A stretch of DNA of 64,000 bases, from assembly GCF_033439725.1 (NCBI RefSeq), contig NW_026944387.1, forward strand, positions 1,798,001 through 1,862,000, written 5' to 3'. A program made the translations under genes and the position numbers. Shown piece after piece: positions 47,387 through 58,004 of this stretch. The notes under the pieces were generated by a model that saw only the letters and a program-made list of their open reading frames with translations, was not told the DNA's origin and did not search any database. This stretch comes from Neurospora tetraspora. Lineage: Eukaryota > Ascomycota > Sordariomycetes > Sordariales > Sordariaceae. Every line of letters starts with the position of its first letter. Positions within the stretch are counted from its first letter, which is position 1.

Positions 47387-48273
47387 TGTGACTATATGAA
47401 GGAGAGGAGCTGGCCGCCGAAGTGGCTAGCAATGGACCGGGTTCGGTTGTTTGGGGCAGATGGGTGTCTGCGTTGCGGATGCAGAGGTACTTTGGGGGAG
47501 TTGTCGGATGCCGTAACACGGATGGAGATGGAGATCAATCGATGGATAACGAACCGTCCAGGCCGATAACTGGAACGACGGCGCCGCCAAACTTCAAAAA
47601 ATTGAGCCGACAAAAGATTGGCCGGACCGCCGATTGCCGGAAATTCTTCGGCAGAGTCTTGGCATCCTTCCGGCAGTCCGTTAAGATAGCAGAGGTACGT
47701 ACCTGTTGCCTGCCCGGCCATGTACTGACCTGTCGTCAATGACATGCTGCACTGCACGCTGCGGGTGTGACGACGGGACTGACGACGCCTGAGGCACCAA
47801 CCCACCACAGCCTCCACTCACAGGGGCCTGGACCACTGAACCACATCGCTTGAACGCTGCAGGAAACACTGAAGCACAAGTGGCCCGAGCAGCTGGCCGC
47901 CATGGAACCGTTTCAAGAGGGAAGCTTCCACCACGACTTGACACGAATTGACATCTGAAAGGAAGCAACTCTTCGACTTGGCCGTGGACTTCTGCTGTCA
48001 CCACGCTCGTTGATTCCCGACGTTCCTCACCGAATCGAATTCCAACCATCAATCTCCGACGCCGCTCTCACCCACGAACGCGCATTAGCAACGGCGCTCA
48101 AGTGCAGCTATTGACAGCTTGCGCCTACGTCAGCTACCCGGTAGCATCAGCCCCTGGGACTCCCAAATCCCCCCCCCCCCTGTTGACGATCGGGGAACGA
48201 CAACGACAACTCTACAACCACCACCATACTCCCTCACACCCGAGCGGACCACATCATCATCACCACACCAACC
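47387..48273. promoter_or_regulatory. Divergent promoter region, pam16 / yip1
   Basis: 887 bp between two start codons on opposite strands. The final 150 bp before yip1 are C/A-rich (CCCCCCCCCC at about 48,171-48,180 and CACCACC runs), as in many fungal leaders. Frames in both directions look random. Confidence 0.45.
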
Positions 48274-49350
48274 ATGTCGCAATACTACGGCGCACCGCCA
48301 AACCAGGGCTACGCCCCTTCCAACGCCCAGAACCTCCAGTTCTACCCCTCCTCATACACACAGCCCGTGTCCGGCCACGCGACACCCTCACAAGCAGCAT
48401 ACGGCTACGGCGGGCCCTCGTCGTCTGGCGGCTATGGCGTAGGAACCGGCGGCTTCTCCTCGGGCTTCGGCAGTGGCAGCGCGGCCGGCGGCGTTTCGGG
48501 TCGCATGGGCGAGCAGGGAGGACTGAGGACCGGATGGCTGGCGGCCTTTTCGACGGAAGGGTACGAGGGCGAGCCTCCTCTGCTGGAGGAGCTGGGTGTT
48601 AACTTTGGACATATTCGGTCAAAGGCAAGTTTTTGATTACCTTTTCTTCCTCGCTCTCAAGCTCTCTAGAAGGACCGCCAAACTAACACACAAAAACAGA
48701 CCCTAGCAGTCCTCAACCCCTTCGGCCGCATCGACCAACACCTAATGGACGACTCCGACATGGCCGGCCCCGTCCTCTTCTTCTTCCTCATGGGCACCTT
48801 CCTCCTCCTGTCCGGCCGCGTCCACTTCGGCTACATCTACGGCCTCGCCCTCTTCGGTTCCATCAGCTTGCACGTCATCCTCTCGCTAATGGCCCCAACC
48901 TCCACTGTCCCCCCCTCTTCCGGCGGTCCCAATGTCCCCGGCGCCCCAGCGCAAGCCTACTCCTCCTACCCGGGCCCCTCCGCAACCTCCGTTTCCTCCT
49001 CCTCCATGTCCGCCGCCGACCACGACCACAACACCGGTCCCTCCACTCTAACCTTCGCCCGCTCCGCTTCGGTGTTGGGGTACTGCCTCCTGCCCCTAGT
49101 GGCCACCAGTCTTGTCGGGATCGTGATGCCGATGGATACTCCCCTGGGAATCGTGCTGACGAGCGCGGCCATCTTGTGGTCGACGTACTCGGCTAGCGGC
49201 ATCTTTTGCGCCGTGTCGAGGATGCGCAGCATGCGGGCGCTGGTGGCGTACCCGCTTGCGCTGTTTTATGTGGGGTTTGGCATCATGAGCGTGTTTAGCA
49301 GCAAGGGGAGCGGGTCGTTTGCCAAGGTTGCGGCGGCTTCTGCGTTGTGA
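48274..49350 (+). CDS. yip1: Yip1-family Golgi/ER membrane protein
   Basis: Multi-spanning protein of COPII vesicles and early Golgi that binds Ypt/Rab GTPases and Yif1. Two exons, 48,274-48,624 and 48,700-49,350, give 333 residues. The N-terminus is Gly/Ser/Tyr/Pro-rich and cytosolic (MSQYYGAPPNQGYAPS). The conserved core runs [25 protein letters not shown], then MDDSDMAGPVLFFFLMGTFLLLSGRVHFGYIYG and about five hydrophobic segments. The intron (48,625-48,699, CTAAC branch) has a GC donor, AAG-GCAAGT; only this join keeps the frame and restores the conserved [12 protein letters not shown]. A Ser/Pro/His-rich insert (about residues 180-230) splits the membrane region, longer than in yeast Yip1 (248 residues). 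Start context CAACCATGT. Confidence 0.92.
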
Positions 49351-50437
49351 TGAGTGAGACTGGGGGTGTGACAAAAAGTGGTAATGAAATGGGGGTTAAT
49401 GGGATAGGAAGGGAGGCAGATGTTGGGTACCTAGAGCAATTATGGGGTTATGTATGCTTGGGTTGGGTTGGGTTGGGTCGGTTGGCTGGCTGAGTGGTAT
49501 ATGGTGTACTTACTACTGGGTATCAGATAGAGATGCAAAATAAAAGCCGACCATTGACAGCATAAACGATCTCCTTTCGGTCTTTTTTGTGGCATGGGTT
49601 CATGCGCTGGACAGGATGGACGGTATGAACGATTGGCACTCATGAAGCGGTTGAGCTGACTCTGGTAGAATCACGTAGTAGTATGGAAGGACTAAAGGCT
49701 TGCATGTTGTGTTCGCTAAAGCTATGACAGGAAAGCAATGTTGTCGTGTAAAACGCATACAGGAAACCGGAAACTAAACGTAATGCAAAAGGGTTTGTTT
49801 GATCATCATAATATCTATTAGATCCTAGATAGATCCTAGATCCATTCCATTCCATTCATCCATTGCAATAAAGCTCTCGAAACTCCCCTCTGTCATGATG
49901 AGTGTGGTTGTAGCACTAAGAAAACAACAGCGCAAAAGGCTGTGCTAACAACAGGCCATACGGAAAAACTGTAACACGCAAAAAAAAACAACAGAAAAAA
50001 AAAAGGAAAAAAAAAAACATCAGCCAACCGAGCGCCCCTTAGGCCCTAGCCTTCCCTCCCTCCCTCCCTCCCGGAACGCCCCTGAGCAGTTTATAATAGC
50101 AACACCAACACACACACTCTCATCCTCTACCAAGTTGACAAAGAGCATAACCAGCAACGACCAACAAATAATGCTCATGCCGCTCCGCTTGCTTGCTTGC
50201 TTTTTTGAGTTCCGACCCGACCAGAAGACCTTACTTAATCCAAAGCCAGTGAAACCGAACATTTGCCAAACCTGAACAAATTTTTTCTTGCTCATGAACC
50301 GTTGTTGCTCATCGAAGCAAATGTCCTTTCCCTCACTTCCAAGAGCCCTGCCCTGTCTTTCTTTGTTTTGTGTGTCTCCTTACACTTCCAAGTCGTTTCT
50401 TTTAACGTCTGTCCTCATCGATCGATCTCTCCTTAAT
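49351..50437. other. 1.1 kb between convergent yip1 and RCC1 genes
   Basis: 3' flanks. Contains four TTGGG units at about 49,458-49,477 and an A-rich tract at 49,980-50,018. No gene supported. Confidence 0.5.
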
Positions 50438-52322
50438 TTATTCCTTGGGCTCAGCGCCAAGAATAGAGTACTGGCCACCGGCACCAGCAAAGATGATCTT
50501 GCGATCGCGGATCGCCGAGTTGTCGATGAGCGTGGGCGTCTCGATATCGTCCGTCGTGCCCTGGCCGGTCTGGTAGTTGGCCGAGAAGCCCCACGAGTAG
50601 ACCTTGCCGTCCTCGGTGATGGCGAAGCTGTGATCGGTGCCAGCGGCAACATGGACGATCTTGCCCTCGATGTCGGGAACAACGGCGGGCTGGACCAGGA
50701 TTCTGGGCTTGTCCTTCTCGTCGAAGATGGTGTTCTCCTCGGTGAAGGAACCCGAGGGGTGGCCGACCTGGTGCCCATCGATGCGGCCCCACGTCAGCAG
50801 CTCGCCCTTGTCGTTGGTCGCGAGCGAGTGGTGCTCGCCGCCGGCGATGTCGACGATCTTGTGCTCCTTGAGCGAGTCGACCAGCTGCGGCTTGAGGATG
50901 AAGCCGCCGTCGGTGCCGGCCTCGGCCTCGATGCCCAGCTCCGCGTAGTTGTTGAGGCCCCAGCCGATCACCCGGCCCTTGGTGTCGATGATGAAGCAGT
51001 GGTACGAGCCGCAGGCGAGCTTGGCGGCCTTAGCGCGTCCGGGAAGCGTGCCGATGCTGGCGGGGAAGAGGGCGCCGTTGTCGTCGCGCTCGAGGAGGCG
51101 GCGCGCAAGCTGGGCTTGCTGGCCGGCGCCCCAGGCGAAGACCTTGTTCTTCTCGTCGAGGGCGAGAACGTGGTTGGAGCCGACGGCAAGCTGCTTGATC
51201 TTGCTGAGTTGGGTGATGAGGGCAGGCGTCTTCTGGATCAAGGTGTTTTTGGTGAAGCCGAGAATGCCTTCGTTTGACTGTATAGCTCAGTTAGCATCGG
51301 TGAACAGAATTTGAACTGGCGCGGGACAAAATGAAACTTACCCTGAAAGTGCCCCATCCGTAAACATGACCGGTAGCAGTCAAGGCAAAGGTGGCGCTGT
51401 CGCTGGCGACAACCTGGACCCAGACGGTACCCTCGGGAACGTCCGTTGTGTCAATCTCGCCGGGCGTGCTCTCCTTGGGGTTGAGGCCGGTATCATCCTC
51501 GTCCTCAGAGTCAGAATCGGCATCAGCGTCGCGCAGACCACCGTCCCAGGTCGTGTCGCGGCCGAGAGCGCCCTGGTCGTTGACGCCCCACGTGAGGATC
51601 TTGTTGTCCTTGGTGAGCGCAGCGACGTGCATGCCGCCGCAGGCGACCTGAACGACGCCGCTGAGGTTGTGGTTGATACGGGGGCGCTTGACGTCAATGG
51701 GCTTCTTTCCATCGTACTTCATGCTGCCGAGACCAAGCTCTCCAGAGGTACCCTCGCCAAAGACAAAGATGTCCATCACCTTGGTGGGCGCCTCGTTGAT
51801 CACCTTGCCCAAAGGCTTCTGCTTGGGTTCGGGCTTGGGCTTCGGGGCGGCCTTGGCCTTCTTGGGCGCGGGCTTCGCGGCTTCATCTTCGTCGGTCTTG
51901 GTTCTCTTTACGGGGGGGCGAGTGCCGTTGACCTGCTTCTCATCGGCGATCTCCTCTTCCTCCTCATCCTCGTCGCGCTTGCGCTTGCCGCCGCCGACAC
52001 TGTTTTCCTTATCAGAATCGTCCTTGGTGGCGGCAGCCTTCTTGGCCGCAGCAGTCTTCTTGGGAACAGCAGCCTTCTTGGGGGCAGCGGCCTTCTTGGG
52101 AGCAGCAGCCTTCTTGGGAGCAGCGGCCTTCTTGGGAGCAGCGGCCTTCTTGGTGACGGCGGCTTTGGGCGCGGCCTTGGGCTCCTCCTCGTCCTTCTTA
52201 GCGACCTTCGCGGTCGTCTTCTTGGTGACAGTAGTAGTGGTCTTCAACTTCTTGGTCGTTGTTTTGGCGGCAGGCGCGTTCTCCTTCGCGCCCTGCGTCG
52301 CGGCGGCTCTCTTGGGAGGCAT
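50438..52322 (-). CDS. RCC1-type guanine nucleotide exchange factor for Ran (Pim1/Srm1)
   Basis: Chromatin-bound exchange factor that makes Ran-GTP in the nucleus, setting the direction of nuclear transport. Two exons, 52,322-51,342 and 51,277-50,438, with a 64-nt GT-AG intron, give 606 residues. From about residue 185 come RCC1 propeller repeats (VFGEGTSGELGLG, VACGGMHVAALTKDNKILTWGVNDQGALG, LAVGSNHVLALDEKNKVFAWG, LACGSYHCFIIDTKGRVIGWGLNNYAELG, IAGGEHHSLATNDKGELLTWG, VAAGTDHSFAITEDGKVYSWG). The first about 180 residues are a basic tail with repeated KKAAAP units resembling histone H1, and acidic patches with RPPVKRTK as a likely nuclear signal. An acidic insert (DADADSDSEDEDD) lies in one blade, as in fungal homologues. 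This is the only RCC1 gene in the window. Confidence 0.94.
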
Positions 52323-52992
52323 GATGTGAAGTGATTCTGAGACTTTGCTGGTTGGGTTTTTTCGAGGATGGATTCCGAGCTATCGAGGTGCAAGGAGCAG
52401 TACTGAGAGCTAGAATGGGGACAATTGGTGATACCGAGGATGTTGCAAGCTGAATTGTTTGCAAAGACGCGTTGTTAATTTTGTGCGATAGCGAAAAGAG
52501 GTCGAGGTGCGCAAGAGTGGGTTGATGTTGTGAGGGCTACCCTGTCGCAATTGGGAAAAGGTTGGATTGTTATTGACGGGGGGTGCGCAAATAAACGGAA
52601 GTGGAATGGCGGAGACCGGAGAGCAAAGGAATTTGGTGCCGCTTCTTATTGACGGAAGGGGGGTGTGGTGGTCTTTGCGTCGCAAAGAAAAATTGACGCG
52701 ACTGGACGCTGCGGTCTCCTTTTCAGTTGGCTATTGACGTCGGCCGCGGTGAGAAAAGTGGGTCCGTACCAAACTTCAATGAACAATAGGAGTGAGGCTC
52801 TCAATACCATTCACCTCTCACCTTGTCAACCGTCAGCCCAGAGAGCTCGTCAGCTCACTCAATTTGACCTCACCGTCCAACGGCACGCTAGCAGCGAACC
52901 GAATGCTCAAATTTTGTTTGGGATTTGGGTTACAATAACGGATCCGTACCGAAACCCCCCCCTGCCGCTACCCGCCAAGTGACGCATTGCAA
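52323..52992. promoter_or_regulatory. Upstream region of the RCC1 gene
   Basis: 670 bp between the RCC1 start and the MITE. It must contain the RCC1 promoter; near 52,640-52,750 it is rich in ACGC/GACG motifs (TTGACGCGACTGGACGC), which may be cell-cycle sites, but this is only a guess. Confidence 0.4.
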
Positions 52993-52994
52993 TA

Positions 52995-53313
52995 CAGTAA
53001 TTTCCCATGATAATGCATGTAATCCGGGACGGCACTTTGTATGCATTTAGAGGGCTCATGCATTTACAGTCCTATGCCAAGACTTTCTAGCCGCCCTAGC
53101 ATAGGAATCTTGGGGGACTTTGGAGGGTTGGCATCGCTGTCAGGCCCTAAAAAGGGGCGCCAATAAATGCATATGCACCAATTTGGCCGGCAATCTAGTA
53201 TGCAAATGGCAGTTATGCAAATTCCCATACTAAATAATTGCGGACGGCCAGCTGCAAGCATTTAGAGGGTGTTATGCATTTTCAGGTGCATGCATTATCA
53301 GGGGAAATTACTG
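52995..53313. mobile_element. 319-bp MITE with near-perfect terminal inverted repeats and TA duplication
   Basis: The left end, CAGTAATTTCCCATGATAAT, and the reverse complement of the right end, CAGTAATTTCCCCTGATAAT, differ at one base over the first 24 or so. The element is bounded by TA on both sides (52,993-52,994 and 53,314-53,315), the target of Tc1/mariner/pogo transposons. It cannot code for a transposase. Inside lies a direct repeat, GCATTTAGAGGG...ATGCATTT..CAG, near each end (53,043-53,068 and 53,258-53,285), and ATGCA/TGCAT motifs recur many times. It is not RIP-mutated. Confidence 0.82.
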
Positions 53314-53315
53314 TA

Positions 53316-53972
53316 GCAACCAGCAGGATAACAATAAAGAGAGATTCTCTGTGAGACGCGTTCTTTGTCCTATTGATCACCGGCCATGAACTTGCATCAA
53401 CTCGAATATTCTACACAATAGCACTGCAGGCATTGAGGAGGTCGTCGTCCAATGTTCAGACGAAAAGAAAAGGCATTTTCGCCCGGTCTGCGGTAGTCGC
53501 TCAGGTACCCCAGAATGTACCACACACCGCTGTCCCTGTCCGCTTCTGCAGACACGGGGACGGGACTGGCATGACGATGCTTTGGTGATCTGCTGTTCCC
53601 CTGAACCGTGTCCGAGACGACCTTTCTGCCGGGCGGTCAGACCCTCCACGCTGTGATTCCTCACTTTGACATGGTTCTTGGCAGCTCGACTTTCTTCAAC
53701 CGGTGGTTCGAGCTCCATGCGGAATCGCCCGATGCTCACCAGCAGCTTCCTCGTCAGACCTCTGAACAAACGATGATGGACGGAGATTTGACTACCACTG
53801 TCAGACATGTCACTTTGTGTTGCGTAGGCCAAAAATTAGACGGTCATGTCTCGTATGAATCTACTTTAAGTCACTAGCATCACTGCTTACTTGTGCAAAG
53901 AACATGTGCAATGGCATCTTCCAGGACCCAAAAGCACCTCACAGAGAACCGACAGTTTTCAGAAATATGCAT
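53316..53972. other. Region downstream of the unknown membrane-protein gene
   Basis: 657 bp between the MITE and the stop codon of the gene at 53,973-54,854. Two overlapping frames of about 90-150 codons on opposite strands are chance. Nothing else seen. Confidence 0.5.
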
Positions 53973-54854
53973 TTACCATTTCCTTTGCTTTCTACCACCG
54001 TTTCCACGGCCGCCTTTCCGACGACTTCCGCCGTTGCCGTTGTCAGCTGCTGTCTCCTGCTCTTTCCTGCGCCTTTCCAATTCCTTTTCCTCCTCTTCCC
54101 GCTCAAGCTGGGACTTGGTGTCTGCCACGATTCCTTGCAACGTCGGCCCAGGAATCCGCCACTTCTTCCTCTTCTTTTTGGTGTTCCGGCTGAAGAACGA
54201 CGTTCCTCGCGCAAAGAACCCCCTCAAATCCTCCCATACTGACAACAGCCACAGCTTTGCATCGCATCTGAGCCATTTTGTCCAGTCCCAAAACAGGATT
54301 TGGAACTTGGTGAGTCCCCCGGTTGGGGAAGCATGAGAAGAACCTCGGTTCGCAAATGGGTCGTAGTTCACGCAGGCGTATAGGTTGATCCACAAGTCCC
54401 CGAGGATGATGAAGGGGGCTTTGGCGACCAGCCACACTATCGCCCTGATGCGGTGACGGATGCTCCAAGTAACAATGGCTTGCCACAGGAGTTGTAGGAA
54501 GCCAAGAAGGAGAGAACCCCGGGCGCTCAGGGTCGGGATTCCAAGCCGAAGAAAAGAGCTGGGCGTGCTGAGCAAGGGAATCATACCACCCAGCTCACCA
54601 TCCGCGACCGGTTCTGCATCGGCTTCTCCTGCAACCGAAGCATGGCCAACCATCGGAGTCGTAATAGCCGCTGTAGTGTAGTGTCCCGAGACATTATCCC
54701 GTGTCGTTTGGCCGGTCCAGTATATGTCGTTGTCGCGGCCGGCGACCATTCCGTCCCTTATCCATCCGCTGACAATGCCGGCTCCTCCAAGTCCCACCAC
54801 GTTCCCTGATATTGTTGGTCCGCTCAATGCCGGTATCGATGGTGCTGTTATCAT
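53973..54854 (-). CDS. Unrecognised protein with membrane segments and basic tail
   Basis: Single exon, 293 residues, start MITAPSIPALSGPT; an in-frame stop lies two codons upstream, which fixes the start. Residues 1-95 are Gly/Thr/Ala-rich without charge clusters. About 100-160 hold two hydrophobic stretches (SLLLGFLQLLWQAIVTW and AIVWLVAKAPFIILGDLWINLYAC), likely membrane segments. There follow FQILFWDWTKWLRCDAKLWLLSVWEDLRGFFARG, an aromatic-rich helix, and from residue 220 a strongly charged tail with KKKRKKWRIPGP, a Glu-rich coiled-coil-like helix (QLEREEEEKELERRRKEQE) and RGNGGRKQRKW at the end. I do not recognise the family. Its start is only 107 bp from the stop of the next gene upstream. 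Confidence 0.7.
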   Translation of the reverse strand: MITAPSIPALSGPTISGNVVGLGGAGIVSGWIRDGMVAGRDNDIYWTGQTTRDNVSGHYTTAAITTPMVGHASVAGEADAEPVADGELGGMIPLLSTPSSFLRLGIPTLSARGSLLLGFLQLLWQAIVTWSIRHRIRAIVWLVAKAPFIILGDLWINLYACVNYDPFANRGSSHASPTGGLTKFQILFWDWTKWLRCDAKLWLLSVWEDLRGFFARGTSFFSRNTKKKRKKWRIPGPTLQGIVADTKSQLEREEEEKELERRRKEQETAADNGNGGSRRKGGRGNGGRKQRKW

Positions 54855-54960
54855 GGTTTAAAGATAGTTGAAAAGAAGCGAAAAGTTCGTCGAGCTGCCG
54901 ATCTCTACTGTGTCACCTCAGGAACACAGCGTCCCCAGTAGTGCGCACCCTTGTCAGAGT

Positions 54961-55773
54961 CTAGTTCTTGGTGGTGAAGTCGGTCTCGAGGTCCGTCGGG
55001 TTGAAGCCTCCATCGGCAGCCTTTTCGCAAGTGCATGCGTCTGTTCAAAAGCATGCATGGTTAGTCACAATGTTCCAAGTACATCACGCCATGCCATGTT
55101 GTTCTAGAGAAGAGTTGCTTACCGGCAGGACGAGTGCCGCAAGCGCAGGCGTTACCCGCGGGCTTCTGGTTCTCGGTCGAGGCACGATCACAGGTGCACT
55201 GTCCGGCAGGGCGAGCACGGCATGAGCAGCGAGGACCCTCGACAGCGTTCTCGGAGTTGGCCTTGTCGCAGGTGCAGTGCAGAGCAGACTGCTTGCCGCA
55301 AGAGCAAGTGGCTTGCTTGGCTGAAGTGGTCCGTTAGTTGATTATCCAAAAAATGGAGAAAAGAGCGGTTGGTGTTATGTAAAATGCAAAAGTCAAGAAT
55401 GGCATCCAAGAACAGGACCCATAAGCTTGGTTGCAGGAACCTGAAGTGGGAGCAGTGGGGAAAGACAAAAAGATAAAAAGGGCCAGCGACGGATACCCGC
55501 GGCGTGACCTTTGCCAAAAAGATGGAGCCTTCTCCGTCCAAAAAAGCGAGCGAGAAAAAAGGATTTTGCGTTGGGATCCGCCCGGTAGGGCCAAGATCCC
55601 GTCGATGGGGCGGAAGATGGAGTGTGATGGAGCCATTGGAGCGTGATGGAGTCAAGTGGAGATCAGGGGCACAGGGGCCAAGAGCTTCAGGGAGCTTCAA
55701 GGAGTGACTTACCACAGACGCACTCAGCGCTCTTGCCGCAGCAAGTGGAGGCCTTCGCAACAGGAGCAGACAT
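54961..55773 (-). CDS. Metallothionein-like Cys-rich protein with repeated CxC motifs
   Basis: Three exons, 55,773-55,713; 55,320-55,123; 55,040-54,961, all GT-AG, give 112 residues with 16 cysteines. The N-terminus is MSAPVAKASTCCGKSAECVC; then come six further C-x-C pairs in two alternating types, (T/A)CSCGKQ / CTCDKANSEN and CSCRARP / CTCDRASTEN, ending CACGTRPA / CTCEKAADGG and an acidic tail LETDFTTKN. There is no signal peptide, so it is probably cytosolic. It likely binds Cu(I) or Zn(II), although such CxC proteins are longer than the short classical Neurospora copper metallothionein. The first intron is long (392 nt) for this genome, perhaps with regulatory content. Related proteins are common in ascomycetes, mostly unnamed. 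Confidence 0.85.
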
Positions 55774-56855
55774 GTTTGACTAGAGGTATGTGTTGATGTT
55801 TGTTGTTGTGGTGGTTGGAAGTTGTTTTGGGTAGTTTGGCAACGGCGCGGATCGGTATCCGAACTTGTTGTAAGTGGTGCAGAAGAAGGCGGGACTATCC
55901 TTGACTCGTAGTATCGAAGTTGGTGAGTAGTGGTGTAAGTTGAGCGTGAGCGTTGTTGAGCTTCTGATTGTTGCTGGATGCTGTTGAGGATCTTGATGAT
56001 GATGACAAGAGGTGAAAGGCTTCTCTACAGACGGAGGAAGCCAGTCTTATATCTGAAATCGGCTGATGTCACAGACGACATGTCTTGGACTTGCAACACT
56101 GTTTGCGACAGGGCTGGCAACAACGATGCTCTGGATGCGACAGTGGGGTTTCGGCTGTGTCAAGGCCCATCGACCACCCAAAACAGCAGTTTGGGGCAGA
56201 CGAGCCGCACTTCAGGGTCATTCAGATCTTTCTTGCTTCTCATTGGTGGATTTGATAGACGGTGTTGACCAATCAGAAAGCGGGTATTTCTCATCAGATC
56301 TCTTGTTTTGGAGCCCCTGATCAGCCCACTCCTCAACCGATGACAAGCTCTCACAACCGCCTCGACACCATTGGCTCCAGACGCCATGATGATGACCATG
56401 ATGACTATTGGTTTCTTCTGTTGGTGCTTGATGCTGTTCCCGAATATCCAACTTCTATCAGAGGCAGGCCCAGAAGGTTCGAGACGTTGGTAAACGGCAT
56501 GGTTGTGGAACGACATTGGTCATCCAGCTCCGTTTGACTGCAGTTATGCCATGCGTGTCGTTTTCCACCACCAACCCACTTCAGCTACTTTCACACCCGC
56601 ATGGCTGGTCATCATGAAAACCGAGTTCACTGGTCCAGCAGTAGGGGACGACTACCTCATGCTTTCCTGCCCGGGCTAATTACACGTTCAAGCATATGCG
56701 CCCTGGTCAAACACGGCTTGAACAAATGCTTGCTAGGGAGCTACGGATGGTCTTTGACAAGGCCGCCTACTGATGAAATGAAGGACAAGCTATGGCAAGG
56801 GCCCGTCAGACAATGCTGATGGACATCTTGCCCAAACAGCAAGCAGCCGATGTCT
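55774..56855. promoter_or_regulatory. Region between the Cys-rich and methyltransferase genes
   Basis: 1.1 kb; the side near 55,773 is the promoter and leader of the Cys-rich gene (T/G-rich on the plus strand), and the other side is the 3' flank of the methyltransferase gene. I looked for metal-response-like sites but saw none convincing. Frames of 90-118 codons overlap on both strands and are chance. Confidence 0.45.
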
Positions 56856-58004
56856 TTAGCTCTTTGAAAACAAGTAGACCTCGACGGTCTGAGCCTCGTC
56901 ATTCAGAACAGGGAGCGGCAGCTTGACTTCCTCCTGTATCGACCATCCATCTTTCGACATAAGGTCAAAGAACTCCCTCTCGTCAGAGTGCCTTGGCTTT
57001 GTGGAAAGCAAGATCTTGGTGTTGGAAGGGCTGGAATGCTTAGCAGAGTGATCATGGACAGCGGAAAGAGTCTTGACCAGCTGGGGCAGCAAGTCATTAT
57101 ACGTGCAGTCGCTTAGAATCACCAGGTCCCACGCCCGCGACGTCACCTCAGGCCCAAAAATGCCGTCCTTTCCGTCTTCCCAGTCCAAGTTTTCGTACAT
57201 TACGGAGCAGGCTGTCTGGTCCGCCGAGCGGGCAATGTTGGCCAGCGTCCGTTCTTCTGCGTCAGGGAGATCGGTCATGAGGAGGGTCGATTTCTCTGCT
57301 GTTGCGTGCGATGATACTCCAAGGATGCGCGCGACACCAAGGCCTAAAATGCCCACACCGCAGCCTAACTCCATGATGTTCAGAGGTCCATCATTTTGTT
57401 GCAATATGTTTGCCAGCATGGGCAACGACGCCTTGGTAGTGGTACCGGCGTTGGGAGCCGTTTGGCCAAGGATCATGTTGGCAACAAAAGAGGCGGTGGT
57501 GAGGCCGCCATCCCACACATGACGGGCCATGCTCTCACCCATTTCCTCTTCCACCTGAAGCGTCGCGGTTCCACCAGGCAAGCGCAAGCTCCGGAAGCAA
57601 ATATGGTCGTTCGGGCCAGGTGCGAGATCTGCGAAAACAGGGAGAATCAAGCCGTCTCCGGTGCCAGAGCTGATGTCGTCGGTGATGAGGGCCGTCAATT
57701 GTCGGCTGGTTGGCCTGACTTGGACCGTCTCGATTGGCTGTGGTGGGAGTAGAACATCGACCTTCAAGACACGCATACCGGCCCTCCAAGTTGGAGGGTT
57801 CTTTGGCGTCAGGTTGATAGGCACCGGACCATTCTGTGGATTTGCTGGAGCGCCGGCTCCGATGATGGAAAGCTGTATCGGCTCATGAGGGCACAGGAAT
57901 TTGTCGCTCAGGTCGGTTGTGATGGTGAGAACAAGTTTCAGTGTCTTGTGCCCTGACCTGCCCTGCTCAACCAGAGGTGGCCGACAAAATCGGATATAAT
58001 GCAT
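56856..58004 (-). CDS. METTL21-type (Methyltransf_16) protein methyltransferase
   Basis: SAM-dependent seven-beta-strand methyltransferase of the group that modifies lysines of elongation factors and chaperones. Single exon, 382 residues. The N-terminal half (MHYIRFCRPPLVEQG..., to about residue 150) is a conserved fungal extension. The catalytic part has HVWDGG (162-167), motif I MELGCGVGILGLG (211-223), an acidic loop TDLPDAEE, and the D-x-x-Y signature (Asp299 to Tyr302, SDCTYND), which is typical of METTL21 enzymes and contacts the target lysine. The target is not predictable. Older databases call such proteins nicotinamide N-methyltransferase-like. Divergent from the deaminase gene. Confidence 0.87.
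   Translation of the reverse strand: MHYIRFCRPPLVEQGRSGHKTLKLVLTITTDLSDKFLCPHEPIQLSIIGAGAPANPQNGPVPINLTPKNPPTWRAGMRVLKVDVLLPPQPIETVQVRPTSRQLTALITDDISSGTGDGLILPVFADLAPGPNDHICFRSLRLPGGTATLQVEEEMGESMARHVWDGGLTTASFVANMILGQTAPNAGTTTKASLPMLANILQQNDGPLNIMELGCGVGILGLGVARILGVSSHATAEKSTLLMTDLPDAEERTLANIARSADQTACSVMYENLDWEDGKDGIFGPEVTSRAWDLVILSDCTYNDLLPQLVKTLSAVHDHSAKHSSPSNTKILLSTKPRHSDEREFFDLMSKDGWSIQEEVKLPLPVLNDEAQTVEVYLFSKS

Noticed and set aside
51366-52334. 322-codon plus frame opposite the RCC1 gene
   Set aside because: Leu/Gly/Val-rich mirror of the Lys/Ala-rich RCC1 tail; not a gene.
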